From contig OX463839.1 in NCBI GenBank assembly GCA_949825065.1, forward strand, positions 28,021,291-28,085,290: DNA of 64,000 nt, given 5' to 3'. The first letter of the stretch is position 1; each line of letters begins with the position of its first letter. This DNA comes from Odontocerum albicorne. Its lineage: Eukaryota; Arthropoda; Insecta; Trichoptera; Odontoceridae. The notes beneath the pieces are model-generated. The model ran no database searches. It worked only from the letters and a program-made list of their open reading frames with translations, and was not told the origin of the DNA. Both the position numbers and the translations under genes were made by a program. Of the stretch, positions 10,291-22,283 are shown piece after piece.

Positions 10291-13200
10291 ACGTCATATA
10301 TTGGATAAAACGTGTAGAAACAATATAATTCTACTTTTTCTGGGGTACTGGGAGTCGAAAAGGAAAATAAAAGTATACATACATAAGTGTACCAGACTTG
10401 CAATATTTCCATCTTTTGTTTTCTATAGTTAGTCCATAGTTAGCAGCTAGACTTCTAACTTATTTACCACATGTGAAATCGGGGGCCACTATATTTGATA
10501 AAACGTCTACACATTTTTTCTGTTTCTATCTTCATAATTTACAAAAAACTCTAATAAACTTAGTTTTTTTGTGTCGCAGCTCATTTTCACTCAACCCAAC
10601 TTGTTATTACACCAGTCTAGAGTCCAAAGGATTTAGAGATTATCCTTAAGCTTATTTTTTCAACTTGGCTTAAACCCTTCCCACTTTTTTCATAATGAAT
10701 TTAATAAGAAGAGACCATATTTTTATAACAGTTATTTACAAATATTTTTTTTTAAATTACTACGTATAAATTTTTATTTTATGATTTATGAAAAGAAAAA
10801 TGGAAAAACATGGTCTTCAATTCGCACGTTTCGGGTTTTATTTCCTTTATTTTAAAAATATCTTGAAACAATTTCGATTATGTTCTTAAAAAAAATAACA
10901 ATACATCGGATAAGTTGTTTAAAATTATACCTACACAAATAAAATTTTAAACATGGACCTGTTATGGTAAAAATGGCAATATATCTTACTTGCAACATAG
11001 GGATATTTAAAAAATATTTTAGATTGAATGTTAATGCTAACGCTATATTCTTAGTTTTAACAAATTGGAAGCATAAAAGCGCCCTAGGTTTGATTCCCGA
11101 CGGAACCAGAACTGGTTTTATTTTTCAGGACATTTTTCATAAAAAGTACACTTACAATGAATTGCGTTTTGAAACACTATGTGATATTTTTAGCAGTGAA
11201 AAAATGAAAACTTTAAGACTTTTACAACAAATATATTGAACAAGTGGTAAATATAATGATATGGTACCCGAAGTTTTGGAGTTCCATTCCCTATGATAAC
11301 CAAATAAAAATATCACTGTATGTTTTTTATATTCAAGCATTTAAACATTATGTCATTGAGTAGATATTGCCACGTGACATTAAGCCCACCAGCTTGTTCT
11401 TTGAACAACAAAAGTACGAAATAATAACAATAAATTTATAAAATAAACAGTAAGATATTTTTGTGATAACAGAATATCAGCGAAATCGACCAATTTAAAT
11501 TAAACTGTGAAATAACGAATTATACCATTACGCTTCCACTCAAACCACTAATTGGAATTTCCAACTGTAAAGGGCCTCATGGTTGTCTTTTCTATCTGTC
11601 TCTCTGACTCAGGATCAAGCCACCATTTATTGTAACAAGATATAATTAAGACTTGTGATAACCGAACAACTAAAACAATCTTATTTAAGCCAATGTTTTC
11701 TGGAAGATAATAGTATTTCTATACAATGGTTGTGTTAATATTGATTTTTCTATATTTTATCACACCATTAGTTTGTATTATATCTAAATGTGTATAAGCG
11801 CTGACGTGTGTAAGTAATAAGTAGCAGGATCTTAGGAGGCTGAGGGAAGAAGGAGACTAAAGGAGATTATTAATAACCGATTGGCTCAGATAAAAATCGC
11901 ACGGGAGACTAAATCTCTGCACGATCTTTGGTTATTTCAGTATTCTTGAAGCTGTGGACAATATTATTTTATATAAAAGTATGTATTATTCGTCATTGTA
12001 ACTTGTTAATTTTGTTATTGCCACAGTCTTTTTTTTATTATTGCTTAGTATTTCAATAACGATCATCTTTTTTTTTAATAACATATCTCGTGTATTATTT
12101 TAATTGCATCGATCATTTTCTACCTCCAAGTGTTAAATATATGGGTGTGCAACTAGGAATAATTAGAAAACAACCCTTTTAGGAAAGTCTTATCAAAATG
12201 TATTATTATATATATAAAATACACTATCATATCAGACTTTATTATTATATAACCAGAAACAGTGGTTACTCAAATGGGTCTTGAAGTTTTTTATACAATC
12301 CCTATTGGATTTATCAAAAATCTGTAAAAAGTTATTACAAAACTATGTAAAACCGGTTGTTTTTTCGTATTATTCATTTTATTATTTTTTTTTAAATTAA
12401 CGATAGTCAATAACCAAAGAATATCATCAAGTGCTAAATACAATAATTCTTAAGTGTGAGTTTAATAGGCTTTAGTTTAGATTTTTGTAGTAAAGGTTCT
12501 TTTCATTTAATCCAACTAGTTATATAATTGGAACATGCACTAAGCCTAGTGAGATGGCTGATTAAATTAATCAATTGAAAAACCAATTGACATTTAAATT
12601 AAAATACTTTCAAGTTTTTAATCAACCAACTTAACATAAATTTTATGTAACCACTGAAAATTATATAAATTTAACTTAAAACATTTCGCCGAATGGTTAT
12701 TAAAAATAATTACTTAATGAATCACAGAAAGACACAACAACATTGAGCTCGATTAAATAACTTAGTGGTCTTCAATCTTTTTAGCAATGAGTTCTTATTT
12801 AAGTAAATCGTTCAATTCTTAAAGAAGTTTGTAGAATCTGAAATTTACACATAAGAGTAAAGTGGTATTTTGAAAAGAACTATATGGAATACTATTATCA
12901 ACCATAAGTAATACCATGGATGGGTCTTGACTAGTTGCAGGGATAGTATCCTGCATTTAATGTTAATGCCCTTGCCAGAATTGATTTTTTAAATTATTTT
13001 CACAATATTAGTTCTCGTTTAAAATTCAAAGTTCGTTAAAATAAAAATATATAATAATGAATAAATGACAGTTTGACTTTGTAAAGATATTAAAGTAATA
13101 TATGATGGCAATCTATAATAATCATAAAATAAATATCTAGAGAACCTATGAGATCCAAGCTTAGTGATTTATTTTAAATGCCTAAAAGCACATATCAATA

Positions 13201-14040
13201 GCTACAACGATTTTTGTAATGAAATCACAGGACAGGTAAACAAAGTCTCTGCAATATATGAATTCCTCAAATATAATGTACGAAAAAATAGTACGTGGCA
13301 ACAAACATTTTAGAGAAAATCTATTAAACTAGAACTGATATTACACGAACAAAGGCATTCCTAAGAACACCATAAATAAAGGTCTAGCGATGTATGTTAC
13401 AACTAGTGAAATACACAGATACGAGAAATAAGATGAATGTATAAAACAGAAGAGATCGTAAGATAGAGAAGATAATTATTGGCGGGATATTTTCAAAGAA
13501 TTGATGAGGTCCAGATTCCTCGTATGATTTCTTATGGTTGCCCCATGAGAAGTCCACCGCCAGGCAGACTTCCAAATAGATGGTGGTATAGCGTCTAGTT
13601 AGAAGAAAAAAATCAGGTATTCGATGCATATGTGAACACAGAACTTAACAGCATTTTACAAAATGTGGTTTTTATCCTGGAGTAAAGGAAACATTTAATT
13701 CAGAGAAAAAAGATGTACTAACAAGTGAAATATACATAAGTAAACAAAAACTTAAGATACACAATATTCAATTTCAAAATGGGTTCTATTTGGTCTTATT
13801 AATTATACAAAAATAATGAATTTCAAAATCTTTCGTGGAATGTGAAACTTTTAAAAAGTCTATAATTTTATCTTCAGTAGGCGTACCTTCGTTTAAGAGT
13901 CACTTAAATAGACCATTACATAAAAGAACACATTAAGCTCAGTCAAGTCAAGCGGCAGATAAATGTTAACAAAATAAACGTCGTAACGCTTTACGTTATG
14001 GCGAAATTTTAATGAAAATATAAATTGTAAATGGACTCTT
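10291..14040. other. AT-rich region with sparse relics
   Basis: No gene recognised. A SINE-like B-box piece (GGTTTGATTCCCGACGG) lies at 11087-11103, inside a chance 91-codon frame. A less AT-rich patch sits near 11.80-11.95 kb. A proline/arginine-rich plus-strand reading near 13.53-13.59 kb weakly resembles a LINE C-terminus but is too short to call. Confidence 0.5.
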
Positions 14041-14245
14041 TTGTTAGTATGGCATGAGAAGCACTTCAGTTTTACACTGGCCGGGCACTTATTTACTCCT
14101 TATCTCGGGGAGAAGATGGAGGCTGAGGTTTATTTTGGGCGGGCGGAATCCTTAATTTGGGAGAGGAAAGACGGCCGCGCCGCGCCCCCTCCTGTCGCCC
14201 TGAAAGCTCTCCGACAGTTCAGAGACATCGACGTGTGCAATTAGC
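14041..14245. other. GC-rich island, candidate conserved noncoding element
   Basis: About 200 bp with a strongly GC-rich middle (GACGGCCGCGCCGCGCCCCC near 14171) and an end containing GTGTGCAATTAGCATAATGG, a homeodomain-type ATTA context. A 67-codon plus-strand frame spans it but has no recognisable domain. There is no repeat similarity within the window. The composition is seen; regulatory function is inference. Confidence 0.35.
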
Positions 14246-14589
14246 ATAATGGAATAATATAGCTAAGCCTGTACTGATACTTGAAAATGAGTTTAAAGCA
14301 GTTTGGATTACTGTTTTAATATTCAAATGGTTTTTGTGTTTGTTATAAAAATATAAAAAGTGAATTAGAATTACAAAAGCATTAAATAAAAAAAGAAATA
14401 TGATGACCTCTATGATAAAGCCTAACACACAAAAAATGTTTTCTATCTGGGAGCTTATAGGTTAATTAACAATGGTGATCAAATGAAAATAATACATTGC
14501 AAGTTTGTTTTTTTTTTTTTTCATATTTAAGCTCATTGTCTATTATATTTTGAAACTTATAAAACGTATATTTTGTTTACTTTGTGGTA

Positions 14590-15160
14590 TTATTCCAGCT
14601 GATTTCCATCTAAAATTAATCGTTTTGGGGAAGCAAAGCTGTTAATCATACATTTGGTTTTTGATATATTTATTATTAAACCAACTTCTTTACTGACCTC
14701 TGGCAATTCCTGCAGTTTGTGCTGAAGATCATTTGGGTTTTGTGAGAATGTAACGATATCGTCTGCAAATCTCAAATGGCTCAGGTATTTTCACCAGGTA
14801 TTTATTGTCCCATTATAGTTTACTAAAGACACGTTCAAGAGTAGCTGTGATTAATTTTGGGAAAATAGTATCTCCTTGACGAAATCCCTTACAAATTTGG
14901 AAGATTTCGGAGGGTTTGTGGAATTGTATTTTTGCTATTGCATACTTATGGATGTTATTGAATAACTTAATGTATGCCCTTTCAATGCCTAGTGTTTTAG
15001 AGCTTCTAATATGGCAACATTTTGACAGTCAAAGGCTAGATATAGAGGAAGTTCGTATTCCTCACATCGTTATATTATTTCCCGCAGCACTTGAATATGA
15101 TCCATGGTACTGAAGCCCTTCCTGAATCCAGCTTGTTCTTGAATCAAGATCTTTCCAAAA
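14590..15160 (-). pseudogene. RTE-like LINE reverse transcriptase fragment
   Basis: Minus strand, from about 15155 downward: QEQAGFRKGFSTMDHI, remains of the following catalytic region, then ICKGFRQGDTI (the GxRQGD motif), then LRFADDIVTFSQNPNDLQ with the FADD catalytic motif intact at about 14756-14770, then VGLIINISKTK and LILDGNQLE. The order matches the RTE/endonuclease-RT type of insect LINE reverse transcriptases, domains 2 to 6. Frameshifts and at least one stop separate the pieces and the YQKAFD-type region is damaged. Both the 5' endonuclease and the C-terminus are missing. It abuts the Penelope fragment on the other strand. Confidence 0.85.
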
Positions 15161-15600
15161 GAGATTTCGTGAACACAAATCTACCTTAACAAACCCTCTA
15201 ATTTATTCTGAAATGGCTAATCATTGTCACCGTGAGAATCATACTTTTTCTATCGATGATGCCAAATTCTTACGTATCAGTGGTAACGGAAATAAATTGG
15301 ACAAATTAGAGGCCCTAAAAATTTCTAAGTCAGTACACCGATCGGAACATCTGTTGAACAGTTATTTCCCAAAAATCTCTCCGCTCTTGACCGAAATTGT
15401 CCCGTGCCTCCCTCACCCCCCAGCTTCCAACAGTTGAAGCGTGTATATCGGTACCAGTTCGAACAGCATTTAGTCTTATTTGCGCTCCCCTGAAGATGAG
15501 GTGAAAGCCTTGAAACCGATAGGGTTATATCGTCACAAAAAAGTGGAATAAACAGTGTTTGATAAAAATAAATTACAATGTCTTTAAACCTCCACAGCGT
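15160..15600 (+). pseudogene. Penelope-like element, GIY-YIG endonuclease C-terminal fragment
   Basis: Plus strand reads FREHKSTLTNPLIYSEMANH, then CHRENHTFSIDDAKFLR, then GNKLDKLEALKISKSV. This layout (R.KEH, A.H....H.., KLD.LE...I) is the C-terminal half of the GIY-YIG endonuclease of Penelope-like retroelements. The frame is open for about 75 codons from 15213 and then stops. After it comes a conserved-looking tail with CTGAAGATGAGG and GCCTTGAAACCG, then CAGTGTTTGATAAAAATAA. The reverse transcriptase part is absent. Confidence 0.75.
15490..15520 (+). ncRNA. Hammerhead-ribozyme-like core, degenerate
   Basis: CTGAAGA (15490-15496) matches the hammerhead consensus CUGANGA. GAAA (15512-15515) follows across a short potential stem (AGG/CCT around loop TGAAAG). 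Penelope-like elements are known to carry hammerhead motifs near their ends. The closing pair next to the core is not canonical and stems I and III were not demonstrated, so activity is doubtful. Confidence 0.25.
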
Positions 15601-16159
15601 TAATGCCTTAACTATAAACAACGATATAAGATATGTTATTCTGAGAGATATTTTTTTATTCTCTCTTGAACGTAAATGAGGTGCACAACTAATAAATCTT
15701 GGAAGTTCGTTTCACAGTCACACCGAGTAAACTGAATATGTATAGTATGTGTTATAAGGTGTTGGTATGCAAAGGAGTTTCTCATTGCCTAATCGAAGAG
15801 AACGTAATAGAAATTGGAATCAAATAGAAATTAGAATTTTTCGCGAAGATTGTATCAGAATTTGGTACACAAATCAGTGAGATCACAAGTCTTAGTGATA
15901 ATGTGTCAATAAGAAAAAGAAAATTTGAATTATGGGCTATAAAACAATGGCATTCTTGGTTTATTGAAGTTGCTTATTAAAATCTCAATTGCTTCGTTCG
16001 GGGTCCTTGAAATTATTGTTACAGACCAAAATAGTGATATTTTAGATTATGATGAAGACATTTTTTTAGGATTATAGTGGGATAATTTGTAATGTTTTTT
16101 AACGTGTTAAGTTTTCTGTTTAATTCAAACATCATGAGAAAGAGTGGTCCTAGTTTTTG

Positions 16160-17300
16160 TAAATTTTCCAAAAAAGAGGATGCGTGGATTATATTTTTTT
16201 TGTTGCGCATAATTGTGACAAATTTTATGGAGAAAGTAAAAAATGTACTGTGTTCGTAGATTTAATGAAAGCCTATGATCGTGTCATAAAAACAAGTTAT
16301 GGAATGTATTAAATAAATGTTGTATCGAATGTAAGTGAATACGTTAATATTAGTTGTATTATGCTTAGTCTGTATTACAGCGAACGGTCGATTGACTGAG
16401 TGGTTAAATATTATTGTGATCAAATCACAACAGCCTATGAGCCCCCATTGAAGTAAAAAAGTGGAACGTGGTCACGTTGAATTAATTTAAGGGTGAAAAC
16501 CTATGATCGTGTCATAAAAACAAGTTATGGAATGTATTAAATAAATGTTGTATCGAATGTAAGTGAATACGTTAATATTAGTTGTATTATGCTTAGTCTG
16601 TATTACAGCGAACGGTTGATTCACTGAGTGGTTAAATATTATTGTGATCAAATCACAACAGCCTATGAGCCCCCATTGAAGTAAAAAAGTGGAACGTGGT
16701 CACGTTGAATTAATTTAAGTGTGAAAACCTATGATCGTGTCATAAAAACAAGTTATGGAATGTATTAAATAAATGTTGTATCGAATGTAAGTGAATACGT
16801 TAATATTAGTTGTATTATGCTTAGTCTGTATTACAGCGAACGGTCGATTGACTGAGTGGTTAAATATTACTGTGATCAAATCACAACAGCCTATGAGCCC
16901 CCATTGAAGTAAAAAAGTGGAACGTGGTCACGTTGAATTAATTTAAGGGGTTGAATAATGCGATAGAAATGTGTGCATGCAGAATAATATGGGGTGTGTA
17001 GTGAAGTATGAGAGAAAAGGAAATGCAATTATTACGGATAACTGAGACTGGTATGTTAAGTAGGGTTAAAACGAGCATATTATAGTGGATTGGAAATGTT
17101 GAACGGATACGTAAAGATATAACGACAAAACAAATTTAGAATGGAAGTCATTATACAGTACAAGCAAGAAAGCAAAGGTAAGACTAAGTGAAAAAAAAAT
17201 AATAAGGAAATGTAAGAAGTAGAGAAAAACGACGAACTGTATGAGAGGATATATGGATTTTGAGGAGGCGAATGAATTATGTCGTGATTTTCAGAAAGTT
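16160..17300 (+). pseudogene. LINE reverse transcriptase relic with internal triplication
   Basis: Upstream of the repeats the plus strand reads CTVFVDLMKAYDRV (16244-16285 with frame noise), the RT domain containing the first catalytic aspartate. Following the 228-bp triplication comes LNNAIEMCACRIIWGV (about 16953-17000), then VLSRVKTSIL.WIGNVERI, then a degraded end. This is the C-terminal connection and tail of the same LINE type seen at 21.8, 45.5 and 57.4 kb. Most of the polymerase between motif A and the tail is lost. Many stops and frameshifts are present. Confidence 0.75.
16272..16948 (+). repeat. 228-bp unit, three tandem copies, seeded in RT sequence
   Basis: Units start at 16272, 16500 and 16728 with CCTATGATCGTGTCATAAAA and are nearly identical; the differences are single bases, for example CGGTCGATTGAC versus CGGTTGATTCAC. 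Each unit opens with the AYDRV part of the LINE reverse transcriptase and ends with TTGAATTAATTTAAG. The array therefore arose by local duplication inside a dead LINE, recently relative to the LINE's decay. Confidence 0.95.
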
Positions 17301-18071
17301 TAGCGCTCTGTTTACTGTACATATCCCAATAGAAAAATAGCGTTATAGTATATTTGTATAACGCAAATATCAGCATAAATCTATAATCTGGTGTATTTTT
17401 ATAATTTAACATATAAGAATTTTTTTCGCAAAAAATATTCAATTCTTAAACATTTTATTTTATAGTTAAGCTTTGATTTGTTACAGTTCGGAAGGAAAAG
17501 GCCGGCTTTCTGGAAAACTTGAACATTTCACCAAACACAAAGAGGTTTGAATAACTTTCACAAAAACTCTCCAAAGATATTTTCATTCAGTTTTTTTAAT
17601 TCACCTGTGTAAAAATAATTCTTGAAATATGTTTATGAAAAGTTTATATATTTTTTATTTTAAAATAAATATGTTTTCTGTGATTCAAACAAATATAATG
17701 AATTCACACATTTCCAATTATTGAGTTTTGAAGCCTTTAAAATACTACTTTTTCAGAACTAATATGACTGATAATAAAGACATCCTATATCGTTAGAAAT
17801 AGACGGAAAAATGCTCGTGCTATGGAAAAAGAGTAGCTTATGCGGGTTTCCATTCATTTGTATGGTATCCCTTTACATATCTGGATTAATGATGTAGATA
17901 TGTTGAAGAACATGTCTGGGAGAAATATTTTCTTCAGTCTCAATAATAGAACCTTCGGGTAAAGAATCAAAGGAGTAGGCAAGTTACTCACAGTTCGATA
18001 TCGTGCGTGTCAGAAATACTACTTCACGTGGACACACAATAACATTCGCACACGTCTAGAGCGCGCGCGTA
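17301..18071. other. AT-rich noncoding stretch
   Basis: No gene recognised. The 120-codon minus-strand frame at 17080-17442 is rich in F, S, Y and I with no motif and overlaps LINE remains. A GC-alternating GCGCGCGCG run sits just before the hAT insertion site. Confidence 0.5.
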
Positions 18072-18079
18072 TATTAGAC

Positions 18080-19098
18080 CAGTGGTCCCCAACCCCCGGG
18101 CCGCGGCCCGGTACCGGGCCGTGGACCAAATGGTACTGGGCCGCGCAAGGGCCTGCTTAAAAATCAAAATTACTTTTGAAAAATCGAACATACCCAATAA
18201 AACTTAATTATAGCTTAAAATAATTATTCCGTTGAAAACCCCTTCACGCTAAGTTACCACCGACCTTCCGACAATACCTGTTCGAGACAACTCTGCCGGT
18301 GTTCTGGATTAGAGTCATGGCGGAATACCCTGAGATTGCCACCACAGCACTAAAATCCCTATTGCCATTTCCGACATCCTATCTATGTGAAGCGGGGTTT
18401 TCTGCAGTGACAGCAACCAAAACAAAACAGAAATAAACTGGACATAAGCAAGACTCTTCGGGTGTCACAATCTCCTATTACCCCCAGATGGAACCATCTC
18501 GTTTCAATGAAGCAAGCTCAGGGTTCTCATTGATTTAGCATTAAGTTAAAATATTAAATCTGTTTTTATTCATTTTTAAGGGGTAACTGTATTTTATTTT
18601 GAAGGCATCTTTACACGCGATTCAATTAAAAATATTAAATCAAAACACATAAAACTTCAACATCAAAACTTTTAAAGAAAATAGATAAATTACTTTCAAG
18701 TTAATATATCTGCAAGATATCAGAATAACATTAAAATCCCGATATTAAACTCTAAGCATTCTCAAAATTCTTTTCTCTATCTTAGAAAAAAATGCTTTCA
18801 ACCTTCCGTTGAATCTTAAAAATATTGAAAATACCCATCAATCCAAACTTAATAATCCTTCATTGTTATTATATATTTTTTCTTCATTTTTCCCACAAAC
18901 CTTGTGTTTTCTCTACTATTATTTGTCACTATAACTTATGTACCACAGTTGTAAATTTTATTATTATATATTATACAAATATATTGTTATTAAATTTAAA
19001 AAACCAACTACATTCAATCCCCCCCCCCCCCCAGTGGGCCGCGGTAAAATTATGAAACGTTGACCGGTCCGCGGCGACAAAAAGGTTGGGGACCACTG
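18080..19098 (+). mobile_element. hAT DNA transposon, internally deleted
   Basis: The element starts CAGTGGTCCCCAACC and ends with its exact reverse complement GGTTGGGGACCACTG. It is flanked by a perfect 8-bp duplication TATTAGAC (18072-18079 and 19099-19106), the hAT signature. The subterminal part is strongly GC-rich (CCGGGCCGCGGCCCGG). At 1,019 bp it is much shorter than an autonomous hAT, and only the transposase C-terminus survives. A long poly-C run sits near 19019-19033. Confidence 0.95.
18240..18540 (+). pseudogene. hAT transposase C-terminal dimerisation domain remnant
   Basis: Inside the hAT element the plus strand reads LPVFWIRVMAEYPEI, then TALKSLLPFPTSYLCEAGFS, then AVTATKTKQ, then a stop, then KLDISKTLRVS and ITPRWNHLV after a frameshift. 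The LPFPTSYLCEAGFS segment is the hallmark of the hAT C-terminal (dimerisation) domain in insect and vertebrate ZBED/SCAND3-type transposases. The BED finger and RNase-H catalytic part are deleted. Confidence 0.88.
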
Positions 19099-19106
19099 TA
19101 TTAGAC

Positions 19107-21479
19107 AAACTCTTTAACTAAACTAGAACTCCGTTTTTTTTGTGAGTACCATTGGGAATCGTACACAAAATCTCCGGGTGGAAGTATAACGTCTTACTTA
19201 GTCTACAGAGTAAACCACATGAGCATTTTTATTATTTAGTTATCTTGTTTTATAATATAATTTTAAACATAATTGCTAGCCATTCCGGGTTGACAAATAA
19301 TTAGTATAACGTGGAACTTGTTGCGTCAGCTTTGTATATTGAAATTAAAATATTGTAATACCTCGTAATTAAGTATCAAATATAGACTGAGTAAATAAAC
19401 AAAGGATATAGAACTAAGCGTTCAATATTTTTTGTGAATAGAAAATCGACAGCATTAATAAATTTTAGATAATTTGTTTTAGTATTTATAAAAAAACAGC
19501 TAATAAGTGACACTGAATAAATTCGGGTGTGATGTCCGAATTTAGGTAAATAACCGGGATGTCAGTAATGAAAAAACAAGTATACAAATTTTCAAAATAT
19601 TTGGAGGACGATGCGGCCTTTGATGTTAGGGCGGATTATTCTGGAATGGGGTTGGTTTAGGAAAGATGTTAAGACATATGGTTTGGCATCAGCCATGTTT
19701 ATTATTTAGTTGCTATATTTTTTTAATTTAATTTTAGAATAATATAATAAAATCCCCCATGGATTTCTTTATTACATTCAAAGCTAAGTAAATGTAAGTC
19801 ATAGTAAAGTTAAATAAACGTTTTTTTTTGCGTAGAATGTTTGGAAAAACCATGTATTGTATTATATTATATTACACTTTCGTTGTACACTTTATAACCT
19901 AGTATATTTATTACCATGTTGCAAGACGTGTAGTAATCTCCGGTGACATCAAATATGAGTACCCTAATCCCCTACTTTGTACTGTACCTTCCCCATTTTA
20001 CTTATTATGGGAGATGGACATTCATTCTTCAATATATTTTGGGCTTGTTTGGAAGAAATTGTCACTTGTCAGCATACCTGCTACATTTTACTATTTAAAA
20101 TGAAAGTATTTTACAACAGTCTATGATAAGTATAATAAATCATATAACATTGAACCATAGAATAATTTATTTTTTTTTAATTTTTTTTTAATGTTCATCC
20201 TTAACATACTTAATTCTTATAATTATATTAAGAAAATTTATGGAATAATTTTTGAACAGTCGAAATTTCTATTTAACAATTAAAAATAGCAAACTTATTC
20301 CAGGGGGAAAAAATAAATGAAGTTTTCATCAACATGAAAGCTTATTTCTAATTATCAACCCCATTTTTCTTCCCTTTTTATAGCACAAACACCCCATCAC
20401 GTCTTAAGTCATCTAATTACATTTAAGATCTTAATCTTTTTTTCAAATAAATCAAAGAAAGTATTCATTAAACTACTAATTATAAATAAATAGGGAAAGC
20501 GGAACGATGTGATATTTCCCCGTTCTCGTTTACTAAGATTTATGATATTCACTTTGTACTTTCCGGACTTTTTGGTAGAGATTCCTTATACAATTTATTG
20601 TTCGTTAAGAGGAAAAAATCTGTTTTATCTCGCTAATTCTTTCTTTGTTTTGTAAGTGATTATAAAAAAAACATTTAAAAGTATATTAAAAAGTAATTTG
20701 AATAAGTCATGAAATAATTTGAAGATTTTTTTTACAATTCAAGAAATTGCTAATGAAAGGAATTGTTTATCTTTTCAACACTTTTCTTTGTTTTTTAAGT
20801 GATTATCAAAAAAAAAAAAATATGTTAAAAAGTAATTGTTATTTGAAAAAATCATTTGATAATTTGAAGATTTTTTTTACAATTAAAGAAATGGCTAATG
20901 AAAGAAATTGTTCATCTTTTCAATATCGGAAGAGCAAAACAAATTTGATTTTTAATATTATTCATAGGATTTGACGGTTTATATCTTCATATTTTACATG
21001 TCCCCATCATCAATTTGTGCTGTTCATATCAAATTAATGATGAAAACATGTTAAAAGGTATGATCAGGAAACAATATTGTATTCGTTATCTTTGTGTCCC
21101 ATAACCGTAGGCTCTAGTTTCATATGTATTTTTTTCTTGACTTTTAATATTCTTTGGTGAATTTTCGAGTTGGAAATGTCAATTTTACATATCGCCATCT
21201 TAAGCTAATATTACATAACGAAATCTGCTTAACACTACTTGACAAAACGTGAAAACTTCTTTGCTATTGTATTTTAAATAAAAGGGTGTACAGAGTAATT
21301 TTTATTTTTGGTTATTTTTTTTACGTTAACTAGGTAAATTTTGTTCTCTTCCACCGCCGGACGTTCTGTAAAAAAGTGTTTAGTTATTAATCTACAATAA
21401 ACAACAATGCTGATTATTTTTAAACCCCCTTAAATTGGTTGCTCTCTTCTTCTAAATTAACTGCAAGATACAACAATTA
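19107..21479. other. AT-rich desert
   Basis: No gene or element end recognised over about 2.4 kb apart from a two-copy tandem repeat at 20.64-20.93 kb. Confidence 0.55.
20643..20930. repeat. 143-bp tandem duplication
   Basis: Two diverged copies (starts 20643 and 20786) share CTTTGTTTT.TAAGTGATTAT, TTAAAAAGTAATT and GAAGATTTTTTTTACAATT. The 75-codon plus frame over the second copy is a repeat artefact. Confidence 0.85.
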
Positions 21480-21660
21480 AGTTTAACATAAGACAGTGGC
21501 ATGCTTCAGGCAATTGGCTGTGTCGTATTTGCTTTAACTAATTACAATGCATGTTACAATGTAACCACTTGACATTGCACGCTACCCGGTTCACGAAATG
21601 CTGCTGATAATCTTATTAGTCTCCGGTAATATGGCAGAAGATTTGTCAACAGTTAAGAAC
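21480..21660. other. Candidate conserved noncoding island
   Basis: A compositionally mixed stretch (GGCAATTGGCTGTGTCG, TAACTAATTACAATGC, GCACGCTACCCGGTTCACG) between AT-rich blocks, without repeat similarity in the window or coding potential. Listed only because it stands out. Confidence 0.25.
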
Positions 21661-21824
21661 TTAAACTTTTTCGAGTACAGTTAACTCGAAAAAAATATAC
21701 AAAGTCAAATATACAAAGTCACGATATACAAAGTCAAACAATATTTGTTGATCAAGAAGTAAAAGTTAACAGTATTTAATACCAGCACTGATGTGAAGGA
21801 TAAATACGTAAACGTGAAAACACT

Positions 21825-22085
21825 ATATAAATGCTGTAGAAATTCGTGCCTCGAGATGATAACGTATGACAGAATAGAGAATGAAGGGATTAGGGATAGA
21901 TAGAAACATTATATTGATATTTTGAGTACGTTGAAGAAGAGCACTCTAAAATCGTTTGGGTATATTGAAGGTAGGAATGAAGAAAAAAAGTTTATAGTGC
22001 AAAATGAGTGAAAGAGATTGTAGGAAAGTATGGCTGGATCAAGTGAATGGTTTTTTGAAAGCAGTCTGGAAAGTTGGACGTTCTG
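21825..22085 (+). pseudogene. LINE C-terminal tail fragment
   Basis: Plus strand reads NAVEIRAS, then (about 21920-21990) STLKKSTLKSFGYIEG followed by KKFIVQNE, then CRKVWLDQVNGFLK at 22022-22063. These match the NAVEM.ALRRI / RTLK.FGHVER / GRPRK.WLDQV..FLK blocks at the end of insect LINE ORF2 proteins, as in the copies at 17.0, 45.6 and 57.4 kb. Stops and frame changes are frequent. It leads directly into the 21-bp minisatellite. Confidence 0.7.
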
Positions 22086-22157
22086 TTTTTTCTGTCTATT
22101 CTCATAGTTTTTTCTGTCTACTCTCATTTTCCCTTAATCCCCGCGATAACGTTTTTG

Positions 22158-22283
22158 TTTTCACCTCATGTCTTGAGGTTTTCACCTCATGTCTCGAGGT
22201 TTTCACCTCATGTCTCGAGGTTTTCACCTCATGTCTCAAGGTTTTCACCTCATGTCTCGAGGTTTTCACCTCATGTCTCGAGG
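22158..22283. repeat. 21-bp minisatellite, six copies
   Basis: Six exact-length units of TTTTCACCTCATGTCTCGAG followed by G. Variants are CTTGAGG in the first and CTCAAGG in the fourth. Because the unit is a multiple of three, all frames stay open, giving the 60-110-codon frames here on both strands; none is a gene. Confidence 0.95.

Noticed and set aside
10964..11239. 91-codon plus-strand frame
   Set aside because: Contains a SINE B-box fragment; no protein family similarity.
13530..13620. Proline/arginine-rich reading resembling a LINE C-terminus
   Set aside because: Only about 18 residues (RSPPPGRLPNRWW) resemble the block, with no neighbouring RT motifs; too little to annotate.
17080..17442. 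120-codon minus-strand open frame
   Set aside because: Composition (F, S, Y, I, L) expected from A/T-rich DNA; no motif; overlaps the decayed tail of a LINE on the other strand.
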